Positions 1-8,729 are shown, numbered from the stretch's first letter. The stretch is 64,000 nt of DNA from an uncultured Hyphomicrobiales bacterium (GCA_903885555.1 CAISIV010000018.1:49049-113048), one strand, 5' to 3'. Program-made: numbers and translations. The notes: generated by a model not told the origin, from the sequence alone.

Positions 1-434
1 GGCGACGCCACGATCGCGATCGTGGTTGGGACCAGTCCGTGCCACACGATCGCGCTGATGCCGGCCTTTGCCATTCCGGCGCCAACCAGGCCGCCGACCA
101 GCGCATGCGAGCTGCTCGACGGAATACCCAAGCCCCAGGTGATGAGGTTCCAGACAATCGCGCCCATCAGCGCGCCAAAAATCACGTTTGGATCGACCAC
201 GCTCGCCGAAATGATGCCGGTGCCGAGTGTGTTGGCGACGTGCAGGCCGAAAAACATGAAGGCGATGAAATTGAAGAACGCCGCCCAGGCCACTGCGTAT
301 TGCGGCCGCAGCACGCGGGTAGAGACGATGGTCGCGATCGAATTCGCGGCATCGTGCAAGCCGTTGAGAAAATCAAACAACAGCGCAACGGCAATGAGCC
401 CGAACAGCACCGGCGTGGACAGGACAGCATCCAT
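1..434 (-). CDS. pit: Inorganic phosphate transporter, PiT family (N-terminal part, cut by window edge)
   Basis: Low-affinity phosphate permease of the inner membrane that moves phosphate (often as a metal-phosphate complex) with protons. About 144 residues are visible and the frame stays open to base 1, so the C-terminal part lies outside the window. The PiT hallmark NGLHDAANSIAT is at residues 24-35, and a second family motif, GIPSSSSHAL, lies near residue 105; the segments between are hydrophobic helices. The ATG at 434 directly opens the conserved N-terminus MDAVLSTPVLFG. It sits 24 bases after the DUF47 gene on the same strand, the usual regulator-transporter pairing, so the two are probably cotranscribed. 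Family assignment is firm; kinetic properties and metal preference cannot be read from this fragment. Confidence 0.93.
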   Translation of the reverse strand, partial: MDAVLSTPVLFGLIAVALLFDFLNGLHDAANSIATIVSTRVLRPQYAVAWAAFFNFIAFMFFGLHVANTLGTGIISASVVDPNVIFGALMGAIVWNLITWGLGIPSSSSHALVGGLVGAGMAKAGISAIVWHGLVPTTIAIVAS

Positions 435-458
435 GGTCGCGCTACTCCGGAACGACGC

Positions 459-1103
459 TTAAACGTGCTCGATGACGATGCCGTGCAGATCATTGGCAAC
501 GTCGTCGAAGCGATCGACGACCTTTTCCAGGTGATCGTAAACTTCATTGCCTATGAAGAAGGCCATCGGATCGGCCTTGGCACAGCGCAGGTACAGCGCC
601 CGCAGACCGATATCGTGCAACTCATCGGCGCGGCCTTCGAGCGCCGACATCTGCGCCGTCAGATCGCTAATACGCACCGCGTGCGTGCTGATCGAGCGCA
701 GAAGCGGCACGGCTTCCTGCATCAACTGCGCGCATTTGACGATGGCATCAGCCATGTCCTTCATTTCCGTCGTGAACTCGGTCACGTCGAACAGCTTGAT
801 GCCCTTGGCGGTCTTCTGCATCTGATCGATGGTGTTGTCCATCGAGGTGATCAGGTCGCGGATATTGCCGCGGTCGAATGGGGTGATGAAGGTGCGGCGG
901 ACAGCGATCAGCACTTCACGGGTGACGTCGTCGGCATCCTGCTCGCGGTCCATCACGATCTGATAGTTACGCTGGATCGCATCGCCGCCTTCGAGCATCG
1001 CCCGCAGCGCCTCGGCGCCCGCCAGAACCGCTTGGGAATGCCGCGCGAAGAGATCGAAAAACCGCTCCTCCTTCGGCATCAAAGCCTGAAACCAACGCAT
1101 CAT
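459..1103 (-). CDS. DUF47 / PhoU-like phosphate transport accessory protein
   Basis: A 214-residue, mostly helical cytoplasmic protein of the DUF47 family (TIGR00153, distant PhoU relative), full length for the family. Features seen: N-terminal MPKEERFFDLF, the acidic DREQDADDVTREVL segment near residues 55-68 and FITPFDRGNIRDL near 74-86, typical of the metal-binding PhoU-like helical bundle. Members pair with PiT permeases and are thought to gate or regulate them. Two ATG codons (1103 and 1100) are in tandem; GGGGAG lies 7 bases before the first, supporting 1103. It is the first gene of a two-gene unit with the PiT gene. The roughly 257 bases between it and the divergent flavin oxidoreductase should hold both promoters; I saw no clear Pho box. 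Confidence 0.9.
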   Translation of the reverse strand: MMRWFQALMPKEERFFDLFARHSQAVLAGAEALRAMLEGGDAIQRNYQIVMDREQDADDVTREVLIAVRRTFITPFDRGNIRDLITSMDNTIDQMQKTAKGIKLFDVTEFTTEMKDMADAIVKCAQLMQEAVPLLRSISTHAVRISDLTAQMSALEGRADELHDIGLRALYLRCAKADPMAFFIGNEVYDHLEKVVDRFDDVANDLHGIVIEHV

Positions 1104-1360
1104 GGCGGAACTCCCCGGCCGAATCGATTGCTGCCGGCGGTCAACCTATTCCGTTGCCGGGCCGATCCGAAACCCGGCAAAAGGCGGCTGTGGGTACAAT
1201 GGGAACAACTCGCATGACGGGAAAACTTGCGGGCCGAAAACCCTTGCGCCGCTTGTGGTTTTCGCCCCGTCAAAATGGACAGGGGCCGCACAAAGCGCTT
1301 AAACATCCCCGGCGCCATGGGCTGGCTCGCGGGGCGCAGTAGCAATAAGCGGAGACGACA

Positions 1361-2479
1361 ATGCGGTTGGGTTACTTCACGATGCCGGTGCACCCGATGG
1401 GCCGGAGCTGGGCGGAAACGCTGCAGGAAGACCGCGAGCAGATTATCCTGTGCGACAAGCTCGGCTTCCATGACGCCTTCGTCGGCGAACATCTGACCGA
1501 TGCCTGCGAGACGGTTACCAGCAGTTCCCTGTTTCTCGCCACGCTGATCTCCGAGACCAAGACCATCAAGCTTGCCACCGGCACCACCAACCTGTCGCAG
1601 ATTCACCCGGTCGTAGTCGCGGCCAACGCCGCGATGTTCGACCACCTCTCGAAAGGCCGCTTCATTTTCGGCATCAGCCCGGGCGCGCTGACCTCCGACG
1701 CCGAAGCGCTCGGCCTGCTGGACGAAGACCGCAACAAGATTTTCGCCGAAGCGATCGACGTCATTCTGGAAATCTGGTCGCGCGATCCGCCCTACAACAT
1801 CGATCTGCCGAACAACCGCTTCAAGGTCTCGACCGCGCGCACCGCGACGCTCGACCTCGGCATCGGCATCATGGCCAAGCCGTATCAGAAGCCGCGGCCG
1901 GAAATCGTCGGCACCGTGGTGGCGCCGTTCTCGCCGGGCGTTGTGCTGATGGGCAAACGCGACTTCCATCCGCTGTCGGCGAACTTCCTGTTGCCGAACC
2001 ATCTCAAATCGCACTGGACCAACTACGCCAAGGGCAAGGCCGAGGCCGGCACCAAAGCCAGCATCAATGACTGGCGTGTCGCGCGTAACATCTTCGTTGC
2101 CGATGACGACAAGACCGCACTGCGTTACGGCCGCGAGGACGCCAAGAGCCCCTATCGGTTCTACTTCGAGCAGATGGGCGCCAAGATGCGCCGCGGCGGC
2201 CGCATCTATGTGTTCAAGAGCCACAAGGAACAGCCGGACGAAGAGATCACGCACGACTACATCATGGACAATTGCGTGATCCACGGCACCGTCAACAAAG
2301 TGGTCGACGAGATCCTCAAGCTGCACGAGATGACCGGCGATTTCGGCGAACTGGTCTATGCCGGCATGGAGTGGGTCGATCCCGCGCTCGGCAAGCGGTC
2401 GATGCAGTTGCTGGCCGAACAGGTCATGCCGCGCGTCAACGAGGCGATCGGCAAGAAGACGAGCGCCGCGGCGGAGTAA
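1361..2479 (+). CDS. LLM-class flavin-dependent oxidoreductase (bacterial luciferase-like monooxygenase)
   Basis: A 372-residue protein of the luciferase-like monooxygenase family, a TIM-barrel that uses reduced FMN (or F420 in some members) supplied by a partner reductase to oxidise an organic substrate. Seen: N-terminal MRLGYFTMPVHP strand, GFHDAFVGEHL near residues 33-43 (family pattern with an EH pair), KLATGTTNLSQIHPVVVA near 70-87 and FDHLSKGRFIFGISPG near 93-108. Start ATG at 1361 has AGCGGAG upstream. It converges with the FAD hydroxylase (stops 4 bases apart) and diverges from the phosphate genes. Long LLM members of this type often act in breakdown of aromatic or terpenoid compounds; the actual substrate is unknown, and no flavin reductase is adjacent. 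Confidence 0.88.
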   Translation: MRLGYFTMPVHPMGRSWAETLQEDREQIILCDKLGFHDAFVGEHLTDACETVTSSSLFLATLISETKTIKLATGTTNLSQIHPVVVAANAAMFDHLSKGRFIFGISPGALTSDAEALGLLDEDRNKIFAEAIDVILEIWSRDPPYNIDLPNNRFKVSTARTATLDLGIGIMAKPYQKPRPEIVGTVVAPFSPGVVLMGKRDFHPLSANFLLPNHLKSHWTNYAKGKAEAGTKASINDWRVARNIFVADDDKTALRYGREDAKSPYRFYFEQMGAKMRRGGRIYVFKSHKEQPDEEITHDYIMDNCVIHGTVNKVVDEILKLHEMTGDFGELVYAGMEWVDPALGKRSMQLLAEQVMPRVNEAIGKKTSAAAE

Positions 2480-2483
2480 CGGC

Positions 2484-4010
2484 CTAGAAGGTGCCCGCGA
2501 TCAGCGCGGTCACCTTCGCTGCCTCCTGCTCCAGTTCATCCACCTTCATGCACACCGCGACATAACGGTCGGGCCGCAGCAAAAAGACGTGGTCGTTGTA
2601 TTGCGCGAGCCGCGGGGCGCCGACGTCGAGCGGCATTGCGACAACACGCGCTTTGAGCTGCGCCCAAGGCGCACCTGACAGTCGCGGCATCACCATCTCG
2701 GCGTGCGCGCTGCGGACGACCAGAGAAAACCCCTCGCCCAGCAGATCGTCCAGCAAAACGCCGCCGATGCGTGGCTGCGGAAACAGCCGGCCGACCAGCG
2801 TTTTCCGCGCATTTTCGCCGTCGGGTACGATGAAGCCCTGCGCAAAACGCGGCGGCGGCTTGAACTTCATCTGCGCGATGTAGTCGCGCGCTTTCGGCAC
2901 CAGCGACAGCGCGCGGAATGCATTCTCGATCGCCCAGGCGACAGCCGCGTTCGGCGGCGCCAGCACGCGCCCGATGTTGAGCGCGAACTCGATCATGGCC
3001 CAGGCGTGATCGCGGCGTTCCGGCTCGTAACTTGCCAAAAGCTTCGGCCCCAGATCGCCCCGCGTCACCGCGGCCAGTTTCCAGGCCAGATTATTGGCGT
3101 CGCGCAAGCCGCTGTTCATGCCTTGGCCGGCAAACGGCGGCGTCAGATGCGCGGCATCGCCCGCGAGAAATACGCGGCCGTTCGACCATTGCTCCGCCAG
3201 CCGGGCGTGGAAGGTATAGACCGTCTTGCGCACGATACGGCTCTGTGGCGCGGCCTCATGCGTCTGCATCAAATGCGCGATCATATTCGGCGCCAGCATT
3301 TCGGCGTCGGTCTCGTGATCGTGCAGCATGAATTCATAACGCCGCGTATTTTCCGGCCCTGGCAAGGCAATGCAGGGGCGCTTGGGATTGGAATACACCT
3401 TAGTGTGCGGCGACGGGCTCGGCGAATTTTCCAGATCGACAATCAGCCAGCGTTCGCGGAAGGTCGATCCGCTCATCGCGATGCCGAGCTGCTTGCGCAC
3501 GGGGCTCGAGGCGCCGTCGCAGGCAATCAGATAATCGCAGCTGAATTCGAGTTCGCCGCCCCAGGGATCCCGCACCCGCAACAAGACGCCGTCGGAAGCC
3601 TGCTCGAATGACGTCAATTCATGGCGGAACGCGGTCGTGACATGCGCAAAGCGGTCGAGCGCCTCGCGCAACTGCCGCTCCAGAATGGGCTGGCGAAAGG
3701 CATTGCGGCGCGGGAAGCCGAACGGCTCTTCGGTCGGCTGCACTTTGGCGAAGCAGCGGCCCTTGGCGGAAAAATAATGCGAGCCATATCCGGCGACCGT
3801 CTGCGACATCACCTCGCCGGCAAGTCCCGCGGCCTGCATGGTGCGCAGCGATTCATCGTCGATCGACACCGCGCGCGGCTCATGCACGGTCGCCGCATTG
3901 CGCTCGAGCAAAAACGTTTCGACGCCGTAGACGCCGAGCAGATTGGCAAGCGTCAGTCCGGTCGGTCCACCGCCGACGATCGCAACGGGAAAGTGTGTTT
4001 TAGCCGCCAT
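2484..4010 (-). CDS. FAD-dependent aromatic hydroxylase (class A, MhpA-like)
   Basis: A 508-residue single-component flavoprotein monooxygenase of the PHBH/MhpA type, using NAD(P)H and O2 to hydroxylate an aromatic ring. Seen: the Rossmann FAD motif VAIVGGGPTGLTLANLLG at residues 9-26, the DG motif YLIACDGASSPVR near 160-172, and the GD motif VFLAGDAAHLTPPFAGQGMN near 276-295; a thioredoxin-like C-terminal region follows, as in MhpA/TetX-like long members. ATG 4010 starts inside the end of the MAPEG gene (11-base overlap), so this is the last gene of the minus-strand operon that begins at 6824. Closest functional guess is a 3-(3-hydroxyphenyl)propionate-type or related phenol hydroxylase, but no ring-cleavage dioxygenase is adjacent. 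Confidence 0.88.
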   Translation of the reverse strand: MAAKTHFPVAIVGGGPTGLTLANLLGVYGVETFLLERNAATVHEPRAVSIDDESLRTMQAAGLAGEVMSQTVAGYGSHYFSAKGRCFAKVQPTEEPFGFPRRNAFRQPILERQLREALDRFAHVTTAFRHELTSFEQASDGVLLRVRDPWGGELEFSCDYLIACDGASSPVRKQLGIAMSGSTFRERWLIVDLENSPSPSPHTKVYSNPKRPCIALPGPENTRRYEFMLHDHETDAEMLAPNMIAHLMQTHEAAPQSRIVRKTVYTFHARLAEQWSNGRVFLAGDAAHLTPPFAGQGMNSGLRDANNLAWKLAAVTRGDLGPKLLASYEPERRDHAWAMIEFALNIGRVLAPPNAAVAWAIENAFRALSLVPKARDYIAQMKFKPPPRFAQGFIVPDGENARKTLVGRLFPQPRIGGVLLDDLLGEGFSLVVRSAHAEMVMPRLSGAPWAQLKARVVAMPLDVGAPRLAQYNDHVFLLRPDRYVAVCMKVDELEQEAAKVTALIAGTF

Positions 4011-4395
4011 GCATCATGCGCAGCACGATGGCGCCCAGCGCACCGAGCCAGAGCACGGCACAGGCGCCCATCTGCACGAAGAAGCCGGCATGACGCTTCT
4101 CGGCCGCGTCGGCATAGCCGCGCATGTAAATGATGCGCCCAACAATCCAGACCAGCCCCAGCGCCGCCGCCCCAATATCGCTGACGTACAGCGCGAACAG
4201 CCACAGCGACGGCAGGAAAATGGGCATCCACTCGAGCGTATTCTGCTGCACGCGGAACACGCGCTCGAAATCGGTATGGCCGGTGGTGGCGGGCAGCACG
4301 ACCCCGAACTTCTGCCGCGCCTTCGCGACCATCAGCCCGGTCGAGAAATAGAGCGCGATCGCCAATAGCGTCACAAATGCTGTGTAGTTCGGCAT
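4000..4395 (-). CDS. MAPEG family membrane protein
   Basis: A 131-residue protein with four predicted membrane helices, the size and topology of MAPEG proteins (microsomal glutathione S-transferase-like). The family signature FERVFRVQQNTLEWMP lies at about residues 43-58, with the Glu-Arg, Gln, Asn and Glu positions that bind glutathione in characterised members. Start ATG 4395; the 3' end overlaps the FAD hydroxylase by 11 bases. In this operon it could conjugate or isomerise a reactive intermediate or protect the membrane from lipid peroxides. That role is inference: bacterial MAPEG members are mostly uncharacterised. Confidence 0.87.
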   Translation of the reverse strand: MPNYTAFVTLLAIALYFSTGLMVAKARQKFGVVLPATTGHTDFERVFRVQQNTLEWMPIFLPSLWLFALYVSDIGAAALGLVWIVGRIIYMRGYADAAEKRHAGFFVQMGACAVLWLGALGAIVLRMMHGG

Positions 4396-4470
4396 AGATG
4401 ATTTCTCCGTGCCTCCTTAAAGCCGGAAGCAAGGGAAAAAGCTAGACGCCAAGTATGCCGCGGCCGAAAA

Positions 4471-4812
4471 CTACTTCAACAACGGGATGCTGTTGGGGTC
4501 TTTCGGCTTCGGCACGGTGTGCAAAAAGGCATAGATGTCCGCGAGATCCGCGCTCGGCAGGATGGCTTCCCGGTAAGGCGGCATCGCCCGGTTCGTGCCG
4601 CGCACGAAGCCTTCGAAAGCTTCAAACGGCAGCTCTGTATTGGACAGAACCGCGCCATTGCTGGTGACGGCTGAGCCCTGGCCCTCGAAACCGTGGCACT
4701 GCCAGCAACCGTGGGCGACAAAAGCCTTGCGGCCGTTCTCCGGCGACGCCGCCTGCGCCGCGCCGGCGGCAAACGCACAAGCAGCGACGATCAATGCAAC
4801 GCGAATTTTCAT
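4471..4812 (-). CDS. Periplasmic class I c-type cytochrome
   Basis: A 113-residue exported monohaem cytochrome c. Residues 1-22 form a Sec signal peptide ending AQA/AS; the haem motif CWQCH is at residues 36-40 and the likely axial methionine is Met77 in RAMPPY. A C-terminal helix (SADLADIYAFLHTV) completes the class I fold. The frame continues upstream of 4812, but only the ATG at 4812 gives a signal peptide at the N-terminus, so I chose it. The gene lies 26 bases after the Tat-exported TPP enzyme on the same strand, which makes it the obvious candidate electron acceptor for that enzyme in the periplasm; physical partnership is inference. Confidence 0.9.
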   Translation of the reverse strand: MKIRVALIVAACAFAAGAAQAASPENGRKAFVAHGCWQCHGFEGQGSAVTSNGAVLSNTELPFEAFEGFVRGTNRAMPPYREAILPSADLADIYAFLHTVPKPKDPNSIPLLK

Positions 4813-4838
4813 GGCGTTTCTCTTTTTTCTTCTTCGCG

Positions 4839-6824
4839 CTAGCGCGGCTGCGTCCATACGTTGAGCAATGCAGGCTGGCCGGATTTGACCACCGCGATTG
4901 CTTCTTTGAGGGCGGGTCCGAGATCCGCCGGATCCTTGATCGGCCCCTTCGCCCACCAGCCCATCGATTCCGCGAGCTTGTGATATTCAATGTCGGGATT
5001 TTCGATCGAGGTGCCGAGCGGCGACAGGTCGTTGCCATTGTAGACGACGCGGTTGCGGAAATTCGCCAGCCGCTGCACGTGCATCACTTCCTGATGATAG
5101 CCGCGGTTGTTGTGCATGACGGACAGCAGCGGAATCTTGTGCCGCGCCGCCGTCCACAACACGCCCGGTGCATACATCAGATCGCCGTCGCCCTGGATAG
5201 AGACCGAGAAGCGGCCGAGGTCGCGGTTCGCCAAAGCCGCGCCGACGGACGCGGGCGCGCCGTAGCCGACGCCGTAGCCGCCGGAGCGGCCGAGCCAATG
5301 ATGGTGCTTCTCCATCGGCCACAGCCGGTTCGGCCAGTTGCTGACATTGCCTTCGGAAGCCACCAGCGACCAGTCGAGATCCTTGATCTGGCCCCACAGT
5401 TCCATACAGAGGCGCGCGGTGCTGATCGGGCTCGCATCCCACGAAAGCGCCGCGGCTTTGCGCACGTTCTCGCGGCCATTGGCGGAAGCCTTGCGGAAAG
5501 CTTCGCCGCGCTTGGCGATGGCATCCTTGCGGCTGTCGGGAATGGCGGACTTCACCGCCTCGATCAGCGCCGGCAGCGTGGCTTCGGCGTCGGCCGGCAT
5601 CGACACATCGACGACCTGGAAGCGCTGGAAGTCCTGATAGTTCGATTTGGTGATCAGTTCGACCGAGTTGATGCTGATCAGCTTGGTGCCCGGCTTGATC
5701 TTGGTTTCGTTGAAACCGATGCCGTGATCGCCATTGTCGACGTAACCGTTCACCACGGCCCAGAAATCGGACAACTCCATGCCGATGATGACGTCGGCCG
5801 GCCCGATCACATTCGGCGGCCGATTAAGATAATGCGTCTTCGGGAAGTTCATCCGGCCGCCCTGATCGACGACGGCAGCCTGCAGCAATTCGGCAAGCTC
5901 GACGAGCAGCTTGATGCCGTTCGGCGTGCGCGCGGCGCGATCGACGACGATCACCGGGCGTTCTGCATTGACGAGCAGCTTCGCCGCCTCCTTGACCGCA
6001 CCGGTATCGCCCTGCGGCGGCGAACTCGGCACGTAGCGTGGAATGTAGAGCTTCTCGCCGCCGTAATCGCGCATCGGCTCCTGCTGCAGACCGGCGTCGA
6101 GCGACATCATCACCGGCCCGTAGGGCGGCGTCATCGCCGTCTTATACATACGCACCATCGACTGCGCGAAATGTTGCGGCGATGTCGGCGTGTCGTCCCA
6201 TTTGGTGAAGTCGCGCACCAGCGCATTGATGTCCTGCGCCGAATGGAAGGTCGGCACGCCCGGCGGGCGATGTGCAGCATCGAGATCGTTGCCGCCAACG
6301 ACAATCACCGGCACACGGTCGCACCAGGCATTGTAGATGCCCATCGCCGCGTGCTGCAGACCGACAGTGCCGTGCACCAGCGTCATCAGCGGCTTGCCGG
6401 CGATCTTGAAGTAGCCGTGCGCCATGCCGACGGCCGACTCTTCATGCATGCAGGTCAGGAATTCGGGGCTCGTGTTCTTGCCGTAGTCGATCAGCGACTC
6501 ATGCAGCGCGCGGAAGCTCGAGGCCGGATTGCAGGGCAGATATTTGATGTCGAGCGTCTTGATGACGTCGACCATGAAGTCGGAGCCGGGCTTACCGCCT
6601 TCGTGCTTGAGTTCTGCCGGCGTACCGGTCTCGGCGGCGGCCATTTTAGCGGTCGGTGGCAAGGCGGAAGGCCGCGGCGACGCGGCGGGCGTCTCGGCCG
6701 ATGTGGCAGCATTGGCGCCTGGAGCGGCCGTAACCGCCGCGCCTGCCACCGCCACGCCCGTCAGAAAATTACGTCGATTGAGTTTGGTCTGAGAATCGTC
6801 GCGTCCCAGATCTTTACGTGCCAT
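4839..6824 (-). CDS. Tat-exported thiamine-diphosphate-dependent enzyme (acetolactate synthase/benzoylformate decarboxylase fold)
   Basis: A 661-residue TPP enzyme. All three domains are present: PYR domain with the catalytic glutamate in CMHEESAVGMAHGY (near residues 126-139), a central domain, and the PP domain with GDGD near residue 545 and the paired Asn (VMHNNRG) about 27 residues later, the standard TPP/Mg motif. The N-terminus carries a twin-arginine signal, LNRRNFLTG at residues 15-23, followed by a hydrophobic alanine-rich stretch and a likely cleavage near GANA (39), so the folded holoenzyme should be exported. GGGAGG lies 5 bases before ATG 6824. Most relatives are cytoplasmic. Reaction is unknown; oxidative decarboxylation of a 2-oxo acid with electrons passed to the neighbouring cytochrome c is a reasonable hypothesis. 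Confidence 0.88.
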   Translation of the reverse strand: MARKDLGRDDSQTKLNRRNFLTGVAVAGAAVTAAPGANAATSAETPAASPRPSALPPTAKMAAAETGTPAELKHEGGKPGSDFMVDVIKTLDIKYLPCNPASSFRALHESLIDYGKNTSPEFLTCMHEESAVGMAHGYFKIAGKPLMTLVHGTVGLQHAAMGIYNAWCDRVPVIVVGGNDLDAAHRPPGVPTFHSAQDINALVRDFTKWDDTPTSPQHFAQSMVRMYKTAMTPPYGPVMMSLDAGLQQEPMRDYGGEKLYIPRYVPSSPPQGDTGAVKEAAKLLVNAERPVIVVDRAARTPNGIKLLVELAELLQAAVVDQGGRMNFPKTHYLNRPPNVIGPADVIIGMELSDFWAVVNGYVDNGDHGIGFNETKIKPGTKLISINSVELITKSNYQDFQRFQVVDVSMPADAEATLPALIEAVKSAIPDSRKDAIAKRGEAFRKASANGRENVRKAAALSWDASPISTARLCMELWGQIKDLDWSLVASEGNVSNWPNRLWPMEKHHHWLGRSGGYGVGYGAPASVGAALANRDLGRFSVSIQGDGDLMYAPGVLWTAARHKIPLLSVMHNNRGYHQEVMHVQRLANFRNRVVYNGNDLSPLGTSIENPDIEYHKLAESMGWWAKGPIKDPADLGPALKEAIAVVKSGQPALLNVWTQPR

Positions 6825-6999
6825 GCCGGCCTCCCATCGCTTCCAACTTTGAACGCTGGACTTGCCCGGTCAGATTCATGACCGGAGGCCAGCTGTTGGC
6901 GCGATGGTAGTGCAGGCGTCAGCGCCCCGCTACGGGGGCACCTATTCTTTTGTGCGCACGGCTTGATATCCGAAAAATATCCGTGTCGCGGCCGTGGAA

Positions 7000-8064
7000 C
7001 TAGCGAACCGGCGGCAACGGTTGCGACGAGATCGCCGGACCCGCGGCACCGGCAGAAGCCGGAGCGTTCGCGCGCGGCGGCGGCGCCATCGGGTTTGCCG
7101 GCTCCGGCGGCGCGCCGGAGTTTGCAATGGCATCGGGCGCCTTGCCCGGCAACACGACGACGCGGGTGCCAACCTGTACGCGGCTGAACAGATCCTCGAC
7201 ATCCTGATTGAGCATGCCGACGCAACCGGACGACACGTACTGGCCGATGGTCGACGGCTGGTTGGTGCCGTGAATGCGATACAGCGTCTTGCCGAGATAC
7301 ATCGCGCGCGCGCCGAGCGGATTGCCGGCACCACCGGCCATGAAGCGCGGCAGATAAGGCTGGCGCTCGATCATTTCCGCCGGCGGATGCCAATCGGGCC
7401 ATTCCGTCATCTTGCTGATACGTTCGGTGCCGGTCCAGGTGAACCCGTCGCGGCCGACGCGAACGCCGTAGCGCATCGCCTTGCCGCCGCCGAGCACGAG
7501 GTAGAGATACGTATTGGCCGTATCGACAACGATGGTGCCGGCCGGCTCCTTGGTCGAGAAGTCGACCAATTGTTTTTTCAGATGGGCCGGCAGTTCCTTC
7601 GGCGCGCCGGTTTCCGGCTGATCGTCCGGCGGCAGCGTCGCAACCGATGCCGGAGCAGCCGGTGCCGTCGCCGCGGGCGAATTTGCTGCGGGCCCGGGCA
7701 CAGCCGATCCGATAGCGCCCGGCGGACGCATCACAGGGTCGGCATCGAGCTGGTGACCGGACTGCGCGTCCGGCAGGATATTGCTCGGCATATTACCGGG
7801 CTGCTGGGCCTGCGCGGGCATCGGGTTCTGACTGAACTGCGGACGGCGCTGTGGCAACTGTCTCATCGGCGCCAGATCGTCATCGTCGTCTTCCATCAGA
7901 TAACCGGGAGCCGGCAGACGCTCGTCGCGATAGGTGCCGGGGAGCGGCGCGGCCCGGAAATAGGGCTCAGGCGCCGGACGATAAGTCTGCGCCAGCGCAG
8001 TGGTGGCCGGAACAGCCAAGAGCGCAGAACCTGCCAGCAGAAAGAAGCCGAGACGTCGGATCAT
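7000..8064 (-). CDS. L,D-transpeptidase (YkuD domain), secreted, with Pro/Ala-rich linker
   Basis: A 354-residue periplasmic peptidoglycan enzyme. Residues 1-25 form a signal peptide (LLAGSALLAVPATTALA). Residues 26-180 are a Pro/Ala/Gln-rich low-complexity linker. The YkuD catalytic domain spans about 185-315: it includes IRIHGTN-like His265 and the nucleophile Cys281 in YVSSGCVGML. The family normally has Arg two residues after the cysteine (SxGC[IV]RM); here the codon is GGC, glycine, which may impair substrate or oxyanion binding. A second Pro/Ala-rich tail ends the protein. Enzymes of this group make 3-3 cross-links or attach proteins to peptidoglycan. Monocistronic, 175 bases from the TPP gene. 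Confidence 0.88.
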   Translation of the reverse strand: MIRRLGFFLLAGSALLAVPATTALAQTYRPAPEPYFRAAPLPGTYRDERLPAPGYLMEDDDDDLAPMRQLPQRRPQFSQNPMPAQAQQPGNMPSNILPDAQSGHQLDADPVMRPPGAIGSAVPGPAANSPAATAPAAPASVATLPPDDQPETGAPKELPAHLKKQLVDFSTKEPAGTIVVDTANTYLYLVLGGGKAMRYGVRVGRDGFTWTGTERISKMTEWPDWHPPAEMIERQPYLPRFMAGGAGNPLGARAMYLGKTLYRIHGTNQPSTIGQYVSSGCVGMLNQDVEDLFSRVQVGTRVVVLPGKAPDAIANSGAPPEPANPMAPPPRANAPASAGAAGPAISSQPLPPVR

Positions 8065-8225
8065 ACTATTTTTACCTGTCAGCCAAATCGGGCCGAAAAA
8101 GCCCCGAAATCGTGCCTTGGATTGCCCAAGGATGAAGGCACATTCAAGACAAGATTGGGGCTATCTCAGTAACGTGATTCTGCCGTGACGCGTGAGCAAC
8201 ATCATTCCAGCGGCCCGGCCCTTCG

Positions 8226-8609
8226 TCAGGCCTTTTTGGCCTCCTCGGCCAGCACTTTCTTGGCGATGCGATGGGCGTCGACCGCAGCTGGAAACCCGCA
8301 ATAAATCGCGACTTGCCGCAGAATTGCAGCCAATTCGACCTCGGTGACCCCATTCCGCAGCGCGCCCTTAAAATGCGCCTCGAATTCGTGCATGCGGCCG
8401 AGGCAGGCGATCATGCCCATATTCAGGATGCTGCGGTCACGGGGTTTGAGGCGGTCGTCGCCCCAGACTGCCCCCCAAGCGAACTCGTTGAGCATATCCT
8501 GGAAGTCGCGATTGAAGTCGTCGGTATTAGCGACGGCCCGATCGACGTATTCATCGCCCAGCACTTGGCGCCGCATCTTCAGACCGCGGTCGTACATTGC
8601 CTTGTCCAT
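8226..8609 (-). CDS. Carboxymuconolactone decarboxylase family protein (PcaC-like)
   Basis: A 127-residue small helical protein of the CMD/AhpD superfamily, full length for PcaC-type 4-carboxymuconolactone decarboxylases. Seen: MYDRGLKMRRQVLGDEYVDRA at the N-terminus, WGAVWGDDRLKPRDRSILNMG near residues 45-65, and HFKGALRNGVTEVELAAILRQ near 79-99, all PcaC-like. It lacks the CxxC pair of AhpD, so peroxidase activity is unlikely. ATG 8609 is chosen over upstream in-frame codons because GGAGG sits 7 bases before it. It is divergent from the FAD monooxygenase at 8730 across about 120 bases, suggesting shared control. Other Pca genes are not present here, so a lactone-decarboxylase role on a different substrate is possible. 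Confidence 0.87.
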   Translation of the reverse strand: MDKAMYDRGLKMRRQVLGDEYVDRAVANTDDFNRDFQDMLNEFAWGAVWGDDRLKPRDRSILNMGMIACLGRMHEFEAHFKGALRNGVTEVELAAILRQVAIYCGFPAAVDAHRIAKKVLAEEAKKA

Positions 8610-8729
8610 GGTTTTTCCTCCGTTTTGGGCGGGTTGTTCCGCCGATCGGGGTGATGTTGACAGAAAATGGCCGATCCCGTCCATTCAGGCCAAACGCGAT
8701 GCGGCAAGGAAGTTTCCAAGGAAACCTGG

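Noticed and set aside
39-1217. A 392-codon plus-strand open frame antisense to the phosphate genes
   Set aside because: Its product is Arg/His/Asp-rich with no family resemblance, while the opposite strand carries recognisable PiT and DUF47 proteins; a GC-rich shadow frame.
4794-6881. A 695-codon plus-strand open frame opposite the TPP enzyme and cytochrome c
   Set aside because: Low-complexity Arg/His/Asp composition and no motif; the minus strand has intact TPP and haem motifs. Length is an effect of high GC and codon phase.
8115-8131. CCTTGG/CCAAGG inverted repeat upstream of the L,D-transpeptidase gene
   Set aside because: Six-base arms with a 5-base spacer, no regulator nearby; too weak to call an operator.
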